Assembly: GCA_030426545.1 (NCBI GenBank) | Contig: JAUHYL010000020.1 | Location: forward strand, 1-57,016 | Reading direction: 5' to 3' | Source: Gammaproteobacteria bacterium | Lineage (GTDB): Bacteria; Pseudomonadota; Gammaproteobacteria; Pseudomonadales; Halieaceae | Length of the DNA: 57,016 nucleotides | Shown here: one piece after another, positions 26,506 to 37,306 of the stretch | Numbering within the stretch: position 1 is the first letter of the stretch | Layout of the letters: each line of letters starts with the position of its first letter | Translations under genes and position numbers: made by a program | The notes under the pieces: model-generated | The model's input: the letters and a program-made list of their open reading frames with translations, nothing else | What the model was told of the DNA's origin: nothing | Database searches by the model: none

Positions 26506-29500
26506 CTAGGGCTGCGGCGGTTGCACCCGCGCGCCGGGGACGCCCGGCTCACTCTCGTAAGGTATCGGTACCGGCGGTGACGTTGCAGGCGGCACTTCCT
26601 TTGATTGCGTCGAAGGGCTCACGACTGCCGCACCGGGAGGACTTTCTTCGACGACTTTTTCAGCTGTCGGCTTTTCATTGGCGGCGGTCTGTCGACCGCG
26701 TTTACTGTCGGGTATCGCATCCGAAGTCGTGTCGAAGATGCGATCAAAGTTAACACTGGGCTGGTCCCAGGTCCCCTCGAGTCGGTAAACGGCACTGGAT
26801 AGTCGATCGACCTGCTTGTCAAAGATCTTGCTCACTAAAAACACCCCCGCCGCGACCGGCAGCCCCGCCGCCAGCGCGGCAACCCAGGGTAAATTCTTGC
26901 CCACTGGCAGCGTCGCAACCAGTTCGCCACTCAAGGTTTCGCTCGCAATGTCTGAGGCGCCGCTAAACCTGAAACTCGAACCGCCCTTGATCTCTATCCG
27001 CGGCACCTCGATCGTGCCATTGTCGAGGTAAATTTCTCCGTTAACCTTGTCGAAGGGAATGCCCGAATCAAACATATGCGAGACAGACAGGCTCTGCACA
27101 ATGTGCACGAGATTCAGGATATTCACCACGCGCAGTGCGCCAGCCGCCCCGGCGGGCACATTGAGAAAACTGCCGGCGCCGACGTCAATCAGCAGAGCGC
27201 CCTCGCCGGCCGCCAGCGCAAAATCCTTGGGCGCACCGGGCCACTGCAAATCTACGTCAAAACTGCCGCGCCGGGTCTGGATGATCTTCGCGTAATCGAA
27301 GTAGGCCAGTGTCGCACCCAGATCATCGAAACCCAGTTTAACGCGCAGACTGGTGCCAGCTTGCTCACCAAATTGCCAGAGCAGTTGATTGGTTTCCTGC
27401 GCCTCCACGCGGAGTGCGGCCAACTCACCCCGGATACTATTGGCCAACAACGCCTCATCCGTAAGGCGCAGCGTAAAACTGAGTTCACCCAGGCGATCCT
27501 CTCCCTGGAATAAATTCAACAGCGCTATATCCATCGGGGGGAACGTCATATTCGCCAGGGCCGGCTCATCGGCGGCCGCAGCTGCTGGCTCCTCATTCTG
27601 CGCGGGTTCATCCTCGGCGAGTACCAGTTCGGGTAAACCTGTCAGGTCGAGATGCTCGACTTCCACCTGGATGCGCTCACCCCCCAGTGGCCACAGCACG
27701 TCGGCGCGCAACCAGCCAGCCTCTACTGCGGCTTCTAACTGGCCATCCGCGAGCGTTCCGTTCAGCACAACGTCGGGCACCGTCTGCCCTGCAACCTGAA
27801 GTTCGGCAACCTTCAACGCATCGACAACCAGCATCAAACCCCCTGCATCCACGCCGGTAGTGACTCCTTTGTTTTCACTGTCCGGCAGGGCGGCCGGATC
27901 TTCGTCATCCTCATCGCCCATCGCTACGAATTCATCTCCACCCGCCAGCAAATAGGTCTGCACAAAATCTGACATGGCCTCGATCTGCAACAGCGGCGCC
28001 TCGCCGCTGATCCGAAACGTCCCGGGCTCCGCCGAAGGTGCTGCAGTGGCCACACCCAACGCACCCGATTGCAGACCTCCGTCGCGCAGCGCCAGATCAA
28101 GCGTCAGTGCGTCTGCCAGTGATAGAGTCAGGGGCTGTCCGGATGCGCCCAGATCCATCCGCAGCTGAAACGCGCGGGCAGTGTCGGCTGGTTTGGTCCA
28201 GGGCGGTGGGAGATCCAGGCTGACGCCCTTCAGAGCACTGCGAGCAGTCAGTTCAACGGCCGCGCCCGGCCTGACATGGATCGACAGGTCTACCGGCGTC
28301 TTGCCGCTGGCAAGCTGCAACACGTGCAGCCCCAGCCAATCCTGCAGAGCGGCCATATCGACCTTACTCTGCGCAGCGATTTCGAGCGCCGAACTGTCGG
28401 TGGCATAGCGGCCTTTGGGCGTAGCGTGATGCTGTACCAGGTTCACCTTCACCGGCTCACCCCAAAGCACACCCGTCAGGCCGTCGGAAGCAAAGCCGCG
28501 CTGACTGCTGTAATCGAAGTTGCCCGCTACCGACGTCACGGCCAGGTTGCCCTGTTCAATGCGCAGGTCCACGTTCTGCAGCCGTGTGCGCACATCCACG
28601 GCAGGGGCAGGCGCGTCGTCACCCAACACCAGGTCCAGCGCCAGTTCAGCCTCCAGGTCACCCTCCAGGCCCCAGCCCGTGAACACCTCGCCAACGACCT
28701 CGGTCAACGGGGTATTGTTGATCACGAACAAGCCATCAGAAGCGGGGCCGGCGAGGTCGCCGTCAATCGCCAGCGTCAGCCGTCTGCTACTGTCCAGCCC
28801 CGTCTCCACCGATAGATCTGACACTGTAGAGTCATACAGGCGAGCGCGTTCAGCCCACACGCTCACAGCTGCGTCATCCACCAGTACAACACCCTCCTGC
28901 ATGGTCACCGGCGGCCAGTCCGGGTGGTAGCTCAGCTCCGTGTCGCGCACGTTCAACCCCAGCTGAATCGTGCGCAACGCTTCAGCACCCGACTGCAAGG
29001 CACCGCGCCACAGGAATCCGCCGGCGGCGATCTCACCCTCGCCAATACTCTCTCGCAGCCAGGTTCCCAGGGCCTCCGGCAGTGAGGAGGGCACGTACTT
29101 GGCGCGGTATTTGGTCGACGTGTTCGCCAGGCCCGCAAGCAAGGACATTTCAATGCCAATATCATCTGGCTGTAACGGTATGTCGAGGCCAAACAGCGCT
29201 CGCACATCGCCCTCCTCGCCCCTGGCCTTCAGCAATCCGGAAGCCAGCGACACCTGCTCCGCGTTCCAGTCGAGGTAGAGACTGCCGTGTAGCTCATCGA
29301 AGAACAGCGGCTGCTGGTACAAACCGGGAAACGCCAACTCCAGCTGGCGGGAATCGATCACCAGTGAACCCGACCCCGGGCTCAACTGCAGGTAGCCATC
29401 GGCGGAAGTAACGCCGGGAGCACCGCGCCACGGCTGTACTGAGAGATCGTCAAAGCGGGCTTCCACCTCCCACTGCTGCGCAATATTTTCTGCATCGGCA

Positions 29501-30645
29501 ACGCTCAAGCGCAGCGCGGCTATATCGCCTGCAGGATCCAGCGTTGCCAACAGAGAGTGAAAGCCCTCCGGAATCGCCTCCTGGGCTAGCGCCAGATCAG
29601 TCAGTTGACTGAGTTGTACATCGGCGGCCCGCAACCTGAACGCGGTACCCCAGGCATCCAGTTGCAACCGGGGCAGATGCAGTTGCGCATCGCCGCTCTG
29701 CGCACGCACGTCATCGGCAAAAATCGTCCAGCTGTCGCGCTGCCTGGACAACTGACCCTGGAAACTGAAGGCCTGCAGTGGCACCTGCCAATCGCCTGAC
29801 CGCGGCGCCACCACCAGATCGCGCGCCGCGACGCGACCTTCCAGTGTGGGCATTCCATTGTCCCAGGACAGCCAGAGCTCTAACTCCAGCGCCCCCTCTG
29901 CCCACAGCCCGGGGCCACCACCGGCCACGAGATCGCGCACGGCACCGAGATCGCTGGACTTTACATCGAGATACAGGTCGCCACTGAACGCGTCTGGCTC
30001 GAAGGGATTTCCCAGACCTTGCGCAAGGACGGAAATAGTCGCTCCCCGCGTCGACGTCAGCAACGCCTCCACGCGCCGACTGCTACCCCGCCGGGAAAGC
30101 ATAAGATCGAGATCCAGCTCGCGCACCTCGCCACTGGGCAAGGTCAGCAGCAGCACGTTGTTGTTTAGCGCGATCGACCGCGTACTTAGCAGGAAGGTCT
30201 GTATCCACTCGCCGCTACTGCCACTGCCGCCGGAAAAGCCCTTGAGCCGCAGCGTGCCCTGCGAGGAGAATTCCCCTAACAGCCTGAGCCCATCGAGACG
30301 CAGGTGAGTCACGTGCAGCGATTGAGTCAGCAGCGTCTTCCACACATCCACCCCGATGCGCCCCTGGGTCAGGTACAGCGGCGAGTCCGGGCTTTCTGGC
30401 AGCGTAATACGCAGATCAGTCAGAACAATAATCGGTGAAAAGGCGCGCCAGCGACCACTGACCGACGCCGCCTCGATATCGAAGGGTGCGCGAATGTTCA
30501 GCTCCTGCAGAATACCCTCGCCGTAGCGGTGAATGCTGGACACCAGCAACCGACCCACACTGACGTACACCGCCAACACCACCAGCAGGACGATGATGAC
30601 ACCCCACAATCCGGACGCCAGCCTGTGATAAAACGATCGCTCCAA
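26506..30645 (-). CDS. yhdP: YhdP family AsmA-like phospholipid-transport protein
   Basis: Very large envelope protein of the AsmA superfamily; in E. coli YhdP, with TamB and YdbH, carries phospholipid to the outer membrane. One N-terminal membrane helix (about 12-31) anchors it, and a long run of beta-strand repeats follows, with DUF3971 and AsmA-type C-terminal regions. The last 60 or so residues are Pro/Ser/Glu-rich and probably disordered. Length 1379 is in the family range. Downstream of rng on the same strand, the conserved mre-maf-rng-yhdP order; tldD does not follow. Confidence 0.92.
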   Translation of the reverse strand: MERSFYHRLASGLWGVIIVLLVVLAVYVSVGRLLVSSIHRYGEGILQELNIRAPFDIEAASVSGRWRAFSPIIVLTDLRITLPESPDSPLYLTQGRIGVDVWKTLLTQSLHVTHLRLDGLRLLGEFSSQGTLRLKGFSGGSGSSGEWIQTFLLSTRSIALNNNVLLLTLPSGEVRELDLDLMLSRRGSSRRVEALLTSTRGATISVLAQGLGNPFEPDAFSGDLYLDVKSSDLGAVRDLVAGGGPGLWAEGALELELWLSWDNGMPTLEGRVAARDLVVAPRSGDWQVPLQAFSFQGQLSRQRDSWTIFADDVRAQSGDAQLHLPRLQLDAWGTAFRLRAADVQLSQLTDLALAQEAIPEGFHSLLATLDPAGDIAALRLSVADAENIAQQWEVEARFDDLSVQPWRGAPGVTSADGYLQLSPGSGSLVIDSRQLELAFPGLYQQPLFFDELHGSLYLDWNAEQVSLASGLLKARGEEGDVRALFGLDIPLQPDDIGIEMSLLAGLANTSTKYRAKYVPSSLPEALGTWLRESIGEGEIAAGGFLWRGALQSGAEALRTIQLGLNVRDTELSYHPDWPPVTMQEGVVLVDDAAVSVWAERARLYDSTVSDLSVETGLDSSRRLTLAIDGDLAGPASDGLFVINNTPLTEVVGEVFTGWGLEGDLEAELALDLVLGDDAPAPAVDVRTRLQNVDLRIEQGNLAVTSVAGNFDYSSQRGFASDGLTGVLWGEPVKVNLVQHHATPKGRYATDSSALEIAAQSKVDMAALQDWLGLHVLQLASGKTPVDLSIHVRPGAAVELTARSALKGVSLDLPPPWTKPADTARAFQLRMDLGASGQPLTLSLADALTLDLALRDGGLQSGALGVATAAPSAEPGTFRISGEAPLLQIEAMSDFVQTYLLAGGDEFVAMGDEDDEDPAALPDSENKGVTTGVDAGGLMLVVDALKVAELQVAGQTVPDVVLNGTLADGQLEAAVEAGWLRADVLWPLGGERIQVEVEHLDLTGLPELVLAEDEPAQNEEPAAAAADEPALANMTFPPMDIALLNLFQGEDRLGELSFTLRLTDEALLANSIRGELAALRVEAQETNQLLWQFGEQAGTSLRVKLGFDDLGATLAYFDYAKIIQTRRGSFDVDLQWPGAPKDFALAAGEGALLIDVGAGSFLNVPAGAAGALRVVNILNLVHIVQSLSVSHMFDSGIPFDKVNGEIYLDNGTIEVPRIEIKGGSSFRFSGASDIASETLSGELVATLPVGKNLPWVAALAAGLPVAAGVFLVSKIFDKQVDRLSSAVYRLEGTWDQPSVNFDRIFDTTSDAIPDSKRGRQTAANEKPTAEKVVEESPPGAAVVSPSTQSKEVPPATSPPVPIPYESEPGVPGARVQPPQP

Positions 30646-30738
30646 GAATTCTCCTTTGAGTCGGCGCTTCCGCAGCGCCGTAGCCTGATCCTCAACGACA
30701 ATAGTTTAAGGCAAGTTGTACCGGTGTGGCCTGCCCGA

Positions 30739-32217
30739 TTAGAGCAGTATGATATCGAAGTGTTCCTGGCTGTAGCTCGGTTCGGCGCGAAAGCTGATCG
30801 TTTTCGCCGTAAACTCCTCCAGATCCGCCAGGTTGGAAGACTCCTCGTCCACCAGGCGATCGACCACCGGCTGGGCTGCCAGTACCAGCAGATTGTCATT
30901 TTCATAGGCGCGCGCATCGCGAATAATCTCGCGGAAAATCTCGTAGCACACCGTCTCGGCGGTCTTCAGTGAGCCGCGCCCGTCACACACTGGGCAATCT
31001 TCGCAGAGCAGCCGTTCCAGGCTCTCGCGGGTGCGCTTGCGGGTCATCTCGATCAAGCCCAGTTCCGACACGCCGGTAATCTGGTTGCGCGCCGGATCGC
31101 GCTGCATGGCCTTCTCCAGCGTGCGCTGCACCTGTCGACGATGTTCCGCATCGGCCATGTCGATAAAATCGACAATAATAATGCCGCCAAGATTGCGCAC
31201 CCGTAATTGTCGCGCCAGCGCCGAAGCGGCTTCGAGATTGGTCTTGAGAATGGTCTCGGCCTGGTTGCGCCTGCCGACAAAGGACCCTGTGTTGACGTCG
31301 ATGGTCGTCATCGCCTCGGTTTGATCGACAATGAGATAGCCGCCGGACTTCAGCTCAACCTTGCGCTGCAACGCACGCTGAATTTCGTCCTCGACACCGT
31401 GCAGCTCAAACAGGGGCCGCTCGCCCGAGTAGTGCTGCAGCAAGCCCGCCACCTGCGGCACATAGTCCTCACAAAAACGGCGCATTGCCGCAAAACCCTC
31501 ACGACTGTCCACGTAAATGCGGGTAACCGCTGCGCGCGCGAGGTCGCGCACGGTGCGCAAATGCAGCGGCAGGTCTTCATAGAGCAACTCGCCCGCATCG
31601 GCATTTTCCGCACGTGCCGACACGGCAGCCCAGAGGCGCTTGAGAAAACGCAGATCCGCCACCAGCTCATCAGTGCTGACGCCTTCTGCGGCAGTGCGCA
31701 GAATAAAGCCACCAGCGTCGGTCATGTCCTCGGCGGCCAGTCCGTCGGCGAGTATGGCCTGCAAACGTTCACGTTCCGCCGAATCTTCGATCAACTGGGA
31801 GACACCGACATGATCGGTCTGGGGCATCAACACCAGGAACCGCGTGGATACGGATAACTGGGTGGTGAGTCGCGCGCCCTTGGTGCCCAGTGGATCCTTG
31901 GTCACCTGCACGATCACTTTCTTACCCTCATGCAGATGGTCGGTGATGCTCTGCGCAGGGCGCTCGCGATCGTCCCGGCCCTCATCGCCAGGCAGCAAAA
32001 TGTCTTTGACGTGCAGAAAACTGGTGCGCTCCACACCTATATCGACAAACGCGGCCTGCATGCCGGGCAACACCCGCACCACTTTCCCCACGTAGATGTT
32101 GCCGACGATACCGCGGCCGACAGCGCGTTCGATGTAGACATCCTGTGTAGCGCCGTTATCGACCAGCGCCACGCGCGTTTCCATCGGCGTAATATTGACC
32201 AGGATTTCCTCGCTCAC
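30739..32217 (-). CDS. rng: Ribonuclease G
   Basis: RNase E/G-family endoribonuclease for 16S 5'-end maturation and mRNA turnover. An S1 domain covers about 35-125 (GIVGNIYVGKVVRVLPGMQAA, first part). Catalytic Asp residues lie in MTTIDVNTG and IIIVDFIDM, and the zinc-link cysteines in CPVCDGRG. Length 492 with no RNase E-type C-terminal scaffold. Starts with GTG, whose bases overlap the maf stop (GTGA). Confidence 0.95.
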   Translation of the reverse strand: MSEEILVNITPMETRVALVDNGATQDVYIERAVGRGIVGNIYVGKVVRVLPGMQAAFVDIGVERTSFLHVKDILLPGDEGRDDRERPAQSITDHLHEGKKVIVQVTKDPLGTKGARLTTQLSVSTRFLVLMPQTDHVGVSQLIEDSAERERLQAILADGLAAEDMTDAGGFILRTAAEGVSTDELVADLRFLKRLWAAVSARAENADAGELLYEDLPLHLRTVRDLARAAVTRIYVDSREGFAAMRRFCEDYVPQVAGLLQHYSGERPLFELHGVEDEIQRALQRKVELKSGGYLIVDQTEAMTTIDVNTGSFVGRRNQAETILKTNLEAASALARQLRVRNLGGIIIVDFIDMADAEHRRQVQRTLEKAMQRDPARNQITGVSELGLIEMTRKRTRESLERLLCEDCPVCDGRGSLKTAETVCYEIFREIIRDARAYENDNLLVLAAQPVVDRLVDEESSNLADLEEFTAKTISFRAEPSYSQEHFDIILL

Positions 32218-32837
32218 AGCGGCCTCCCGTCGGTCACCGGCGCTGCAACCACCGCACCACTCAGCGCCGTGGCTATACCGTTATCAACCAACAGGCGATG
32301 CGTTTCTGCCAGCGGCAGGCCAACGACGTTGCTGTAGCTACCGCGAATGCCGCGCACAAACACGGCGGCCACGCCCTGAATGGCATAGGCGCCCGCCTTG
32401 TCCCAGGGTTCGTCAGTCGCGAGGTAGGCTTTGCAGGTGGCCAGATCCAGGTTGGCAAACTCCACCGCCGTCTCCACCATGACCTCACTTTCCTCGCCAG
32501 CACGGCGCAGACAAAGTCCTGTCATCACCGCATGCTCGCGGCCACTGAGGCGCGCCAGCATCGCCAGCGCGTGCCCCTCATCGCCAGGTTTGCCGAGAAT
32601 ATCGCCATCCAGCACCACCACGGTATCTGCAGCGAGCACCACGTCGGTGTCGCTGGAGACAGCAACGGCGCGCGCCTTCTCCCGCGCCATACGCGCCACA
32701 TAGTCAGCGGCCAGTTCATCACTGAACGGCGTTTCATCGATATCGGCAGGCTCGCATTGGAATTGCACGCCGATCTGCGCCAGCAATGCAGCGCGTCGCG
32801 GTGAAGCTGAGGCGAGGATCAATTGCGGCGCCGACAT
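32214..32837 (-). CDS. maf: Maf-family nucleotide pyrophosphatase (YhdE-type)
   Basis: Hydrolyses dTTP/UTP and modified nucleotides as a house-cleaning enzyme. LASASPRR at residues 8-15 and VVLAADTVV near 66 are the binding and catalytic motifs. The frame is open 134 codons further upstream, but that part runs through mreD in another phase; the ATG at 32837 has SD AGGTGA and overlaps the mreD stop (TGATG). Length 207. Confidence 0.93.
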   Translation of the reverse strand: MSAPQLILASASPRRAALLAQIGVQFQCEPADIDETPFSDELAADYVARMAREKARAVAVSSDTDVVLAADTVVVLDGDILGKPGDEGHALAMLARLSGREHAVMTGLCLRRAGEESEVMVETAVEFANLDLATCKAYLATDEPWDKAGAYAIQGVAAVFVRGIRGSYSNVVGLPLAETHRLLVDNGIATALSGAVVAAPVTDGRPL

Positions 32838-33322
32838 CAGCTCACCTGGTAGTAGCGGCGCAAACCGCGCAGCAGGTGCAGCACGACCGGCCACAACAGC
32901 GCGCTGGAAACAGCGGGCAGCAGGAACAGTGCCGAGCGGGCGCCCACACCCTGCAGATTCTGCACCCATTGGCAGATCAGCTGGTTGATACCCACCAGTA
33001 CGAAGACAATGGCTGCCTGCTGCGCAAGACCGTACACGCGCACGCGCTGGTACAGAACCAGCGCCAGCAGTGCCACCACCGTCAGGGAAAAGGCATTCTG
33101 ACCCAGCACAGCACCCTCGAGCACATCCAGGCCTATGCCGAGCAGCAACGCGGTGGCGATACCCACACGCTGCGGCAAGGCGATGACCCAGTAGATAAGC
33201 ACCAGTGCCACCCACTCGGGCCGCCCCCACATTAGCCACTGGGGCAACGGCAAAATGGCCAGCACAGCGGCGAACAGGAAGGTCAGCAGTACTACCGGGT
33301 AGCCGTAGCCGCTATCATCCAC
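32837..33322 (-). CDS. mreD: Rod-shape-determining protein MreD
   Basis: Integral membrane component of the elongasome. Five or six hydrophobic helices in 161 residues, with LPQWLMWGRPEWVALVLIYW near the start (partial) and GLDVLEGAVLGQNAFSL as family marks. Located between mreC and maf; overlaps maf by one base and follows mreC by five bases, so it is surely co-translated. Confidence 0.93.
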   Translation of the reverse strand: MDDSGYGYPVVLLTFLFAAVLAILPLPQWLMWGRPEWVALVLIYWVIALPQRVGIATALLLGIGLDVLEGAVLGQNAFSLTVVALLALVLYQRVRVYGLAQQAAIVFVLVGINQLICQWVQNLQGVGARSALFLLPAVSSALLWPVVLHLLRGLRRYYQVS

Positions 33323-33327
33323 CGGCG

Positions 33328-34128
33328 CTACTCCTTCGGTTGCGCATCGGCAATAAACACCAATAACACGTGCCGGCTACGATCCAGAGCAGCGCTGGGC
33401 CTGGCCGCAATGCGTGCAAAAGGCTGTCCCGGGTCGCGCTCGACTTCGCTGACCACCGCCACCGGATAGCCCACGGGAAAGCGGCCGCCAAGGCCGGAGG
33501 TCACCAGCAGATCGCCCACTGCAATATCCGTGGTAGCGGCAACGTGATGAATTTCCAGAGTGCCCAGCGCGCCGGTACCTTCGGCGATGGCGCGCACACC
33601 GTTGCGATTAACCTGCACCGGTACCGAATGGGTGGCATCCGTAATCAGCAGCGCACGGGACGTCGAGGCACTGACTTGCACAACCTGTCCCAGCAGGCCA
33701 TCGGCGTCGATCAGTGGTTGCCCGACAAAAACTTCGTCACTGGCGCCCTTGTTCAACAGGAGTTGGTGCCGCGCGGGGTCCGGTGAAACGCCGACAAGCT
33801 CCGCCACCAGCACATCATCGCGCACCAGCGCGGACGAGTTCAGCAGCGCGCGCAGACGCACGTTTTCGGCCTGCAGCGAGGCCATCTGCAGTGATCGTCC
33901 CTGCAGCACCAGGCTTTCCCGGTGCAGGCGTTCGTTCTCTTCCAGCAGGCTGGCGCGCGTTTGCACCTGGGCTTCAGACCAGTCACCGAGCCGCGCGGGC
34001 AAATCCGCCAGCCAGTACAGGGGTGTCGCCGCGGCATCCAGCAGCGAGCGTGCCGTGGAAAGCTTGTTGAAGTGCAGATCTGCGGTGATCAGCGTCACCA
34101 CGACAGCGGCCGCGAGCAATACACGCAA
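33328..34128 (-). CDS. mreC: Rod-shape-determining protein MreC
   Basis: Periplasmic elongasome scaffold anchored by one helix (LRVLLAAAVVVTLITA), followed by a coiled coil (about 55-95) and two beta-barrel domains. The given start is a TTG, the first standard start codon of the frame. However, the 12 codons before it read I-K-P-L-F-V-K-E-S-S-L-G, the conserved MreC N-terminus, with a stop two codons further up. The true start is therefore probably the ATT at 34164 (see findings). Length 266, or 278 from the ATT. Confidence 0.9.
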   Translation of the reverse strand: MRVLLAAAVVVTLITADLHFNKLSTARSLLDAAATPLYWLADLPARLGDWSEAQVQTRASLLEENERLHRESLVLQGRSLQMASLQAENVRLRALLNSSALVRDDVLVAELVGVSPDPARHQLLLNKGASDEVFVGQPLIDADGLLGQVVQVSASTSRALLITDATHSVPVQVNRNGVRAIAEGTGALGTLEIHHVAATTDIAVGDLLVTSGLGGRFPVGYPVAVVSEVERDPGQPFARIAARPSAALDRSRHVLLVFIADAQPKE

Positions 34129-34270
34129 CCCCAGGGAGGATTCCTTGACGAATAAGGGCTTAATCGGGTGCTACCCACTGATTTTCCACTTGGCCTGACC
34201 CTATGCTAAGGCACCTATGACGAATTCGGTAGTGCCTTACCAAGCAGGCTGGTTTACACAGACCGGAGGG

Positions 34271-35314
<1,044 letters not shown>

Positions 35315-35375
35315 TTACTTTCCTGTGAATACAGCGGTGAATCCGCCCGGGGCTTGTGGATGCTGACCAGATTAC

Positions 35376-35407
35376 GCTTTTATTACCGCCGCTTGCGGCG
35401 CAAAAGC
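35376..35407. other. Composite hairpin in the mreB/gatC divergent region
   Basis: GCTTTT and AAAAGC flank an inner CGCCGC-TT-GCGGCG stem, forming a nested inverted repeat about 70 bp upstream of mreB. It could be a transcript hairpin in the mreB leader or a cruciform/operator. I see no convincing promoter pair beside it. Role unknown. Confidence 0.35.
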
Positions 35408-35541
35408 CCTGTAAGAAAAGGTCTATTTTGACGTCAGGTAGTTGGCGCCACTGTAGCAACCGCGGGGATTTTGGGCAAGGCGCAAATGTGATAAGTTTAC
35501 GCCCCCGCCGCCCACGAGACGGCCCCAGCAGCGTTTTAAAC

Positions 35542-35829
35542 ATGGCCATTGACCGCAACGAAATCGAAAAGATCGCCGAGTTGGCGCGCATCCGGATCGC
35601 CGATGGGCAAATGGACGACGTGACCGAGCGCATCACGGAAATCCTGCAGATGGTAGATCAGTTGCAGGCGGTCGACACCGGTTCAATAGAGCCCATGGCC
35701 AACCCGCTGGACGCTGTGCAGCGTCTGCGCCCTGACGTGGTGACAGAAGTCGACCGTCGCGAGGCATTCCAGGCGATTGCTCCCGCCGTAGAGGATGGCC
35801 TCTACCTCGTACCCAAAGTCATCGACTGA
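35542..35829 (+). CDS. gatC: Asp/Glu-tRNA amidotransferase subunit C
   Basis: Small subunit that stabilises the GatAB amidotransferase. [11 protein letters not shown] near residue 11, [21 protein letters not shown] and a C-terminal LYLVPKVID are typical. Length 95. The frame extends upstream, but the ATG at 35542 is the conserved start. It is followed after 10 bp by gatA. Confidence 0.94.
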   Translation: MAIDRNEIEKIAELARIRIADGQMDDVTERITEILQMVDQLQAVDTGSIEPMANPLDAVQRLRPDVVTEVDRREAFQAIAPAVEDGLYLVPKVID

Positions 35830-35839
35830 GCGGGCCCCT

Positions 35840-37306
35840 ATGCACACTTTGACAGTCGCCCAGCTGATGCAAGGGCTGCGGGACAAACAGTTTTCCAGCA
35901 CGGAAGTTACCCAGTGCCTGCTGCAGCGCATCGGCGAGCTTGACGCGCAGTACAACAGCTTTATCACGGTGGACGCGGACCGCGCGCTGGCCCAGGCGCG
36001 CGCGGCCGACCAGCGGCTGGAACAGGGCCAAACCACCCCCCTTACCGGCATCCCGGTGGCACACAAGGACATCTTCTGCACCGAGGGTGTGCGCACCAGT
36101 TGCGGCTCGCGCATGCTGGACAACTTCGCGCCGCCATACGACGCCACGGTCATCAAGCAGTTTCACGACGCGGGCGCGGTCGTCCTGGGCAAAACGAATA
36201 TGGACGAGTTCGCCATGGGCTCATCCAATGAAAGCAGCTTTTACGGTGCAGTGCGCAACCCCTGGGATACCGGGCGCGTGCCCGGCGGCTCCTCAGGTGG
36301 TTCAGCGGCCGCTGTCGCAGCCTGTCTTGCACCGGCGGCCACTGGCACAGACACCGGCGGGTCGATACGCCAGCCCGCGGCACTGTGCGGCATTACCGGC
36401 CTGAAGCCCACCTACGGCCGCGTATCGCGCCTGGGCATGATTGCCTTCGCCTCGAGCCTGGACCAGGGCGGCCCCATGGCGCGCAGCGCCGAGGATTGCG
36501 CGCTGCTCCTGAACGCGATGGCCGGACACGATCCACTGGATTCCACCTCCGCAGAAGCGCCGGTGCCGAACTACACTGAGCACCTCGGCGACAGCCTCGA
36601 GGGCCTGCGCGTGGGCCTGCCCCGGGAGTATTTCAGCGAGGGCCTGGACGCCGCCACCGGCGAGTGCATCCAGACCGCATTGAAAGAACTCGAAGCCCGC
36701 GGTGCAACGCTGGTTGATGTCTCCCTGCCACATACACAGCTCACGGTTCCCACCTACTACATCATCGCGCCGGCAGAGGCCTCCACCAACCTGTCGCGAT
36801 TTGACGGCGTGCGCTACGGCCATCGCTGTGACGACCCGAAGGACCTGCACGACCTGTACACGCGCACGCGGGAGGAAGGCTTTGGCGACGAGGTGAAACG
36901 CCGCATCCTGGTGGGCACCTACGCACTGTCTGCCGGCTACTACGACGCGTACTACAAGAAGGCACAGCAGGTAAGGCGACTGATCAAGCAGGATTTCACC
37001 CAGTGCTTTGACGAGGTGGATATTCTCGCCGGCCCCACCACACCCGGGCCCGCTTTCGGGCTGGGTGAAAAATCCGATGACCCGGTATCGATGTATCTGG
37101 AAGACATTTACACGCTGGCGGTTAACCTCGCCGGATTGCCGGCCATGTCCGTACCCGCGGGATTTGTCGGCGGCCTCCCCGTGGGCCTGCAGCTCATCGG
37201 GCGTCACTTTGACGAATCCCGCCTGCTCAATGTGGCGCATCAGTACCAGCAACACACCGACTGGCACCTGCAACGCCCGGACAGCGCCGCGGGGGGAAGC
37301 AACTGA
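35840..37306 (+). CDS. gatA: Asp/Glu-tRNA amidotransferase subunit A
   Basis: Amidase that releases ammonia from glutamine for transamidation of misacylated tRNAs. The amidase-signature triad is visible: Lys in VAHKDIF (near 76), the Ser-rich loop [13 protein letters not shown], and [11 protein letters not shown]. Length 488. Its stop overlaps the gatB ATG (TGATG). With no asparaginyl- or glutaminyl-tRNA synthetase in view, the actual substrate (Asp-tRNA-Asn or Glu-tRNA-Gln) cannot be decided here. Confidence 0.96.
   Translation: MHTLTVAQLMQGLRDKQFSSTEVTQCLLQRIGELDAQYNSFITVDADRALAQARAADQRLEQGQTTPLTGIPVAHKDIFCTEGVRTSCGSRMLDNFAPPYDATVIKQFHDAGAVVLGKTNMDEFAMGSSNESSFYGAVRNPWDTGRVPGGSSGGSAAAVAACLAPAATGTDTGGSIRQPAALCGITGLKPTYGRVSRLGMIAFASSLDQGGPMARSAEDCALLLNAMAGHDPLDSTSAEAPVPNYTEHLGDSLEGLRVGLPREYFSEGLDAATGECIQTALKELEARGATLVDVSLPHTQLTVPTYYIIAPAEASTNLSRFDGVRYGHRCDDPKDLHDLYTRTREEGFGDEVKRRILVGTYALSAGYYDAYYKKAQQVRRLIKQDFTQCFDEVDILAGPTTPGPAFGLGEKSDDPVSMYLEDIYTLAVNLAGLPAMSVPAGFVGGLPVGLQLIGRHFDESRLLNVAHQYQQHTDWHLQRPDSAAGGSN

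Noticed and set aside
32838-33239. An N-terminal extension of maf running through mreD
   Set aside because: It lies out of phase over a genuine membrane protein and lacks homology; the ATG at 32837 has an SD and the conserved Maf start.
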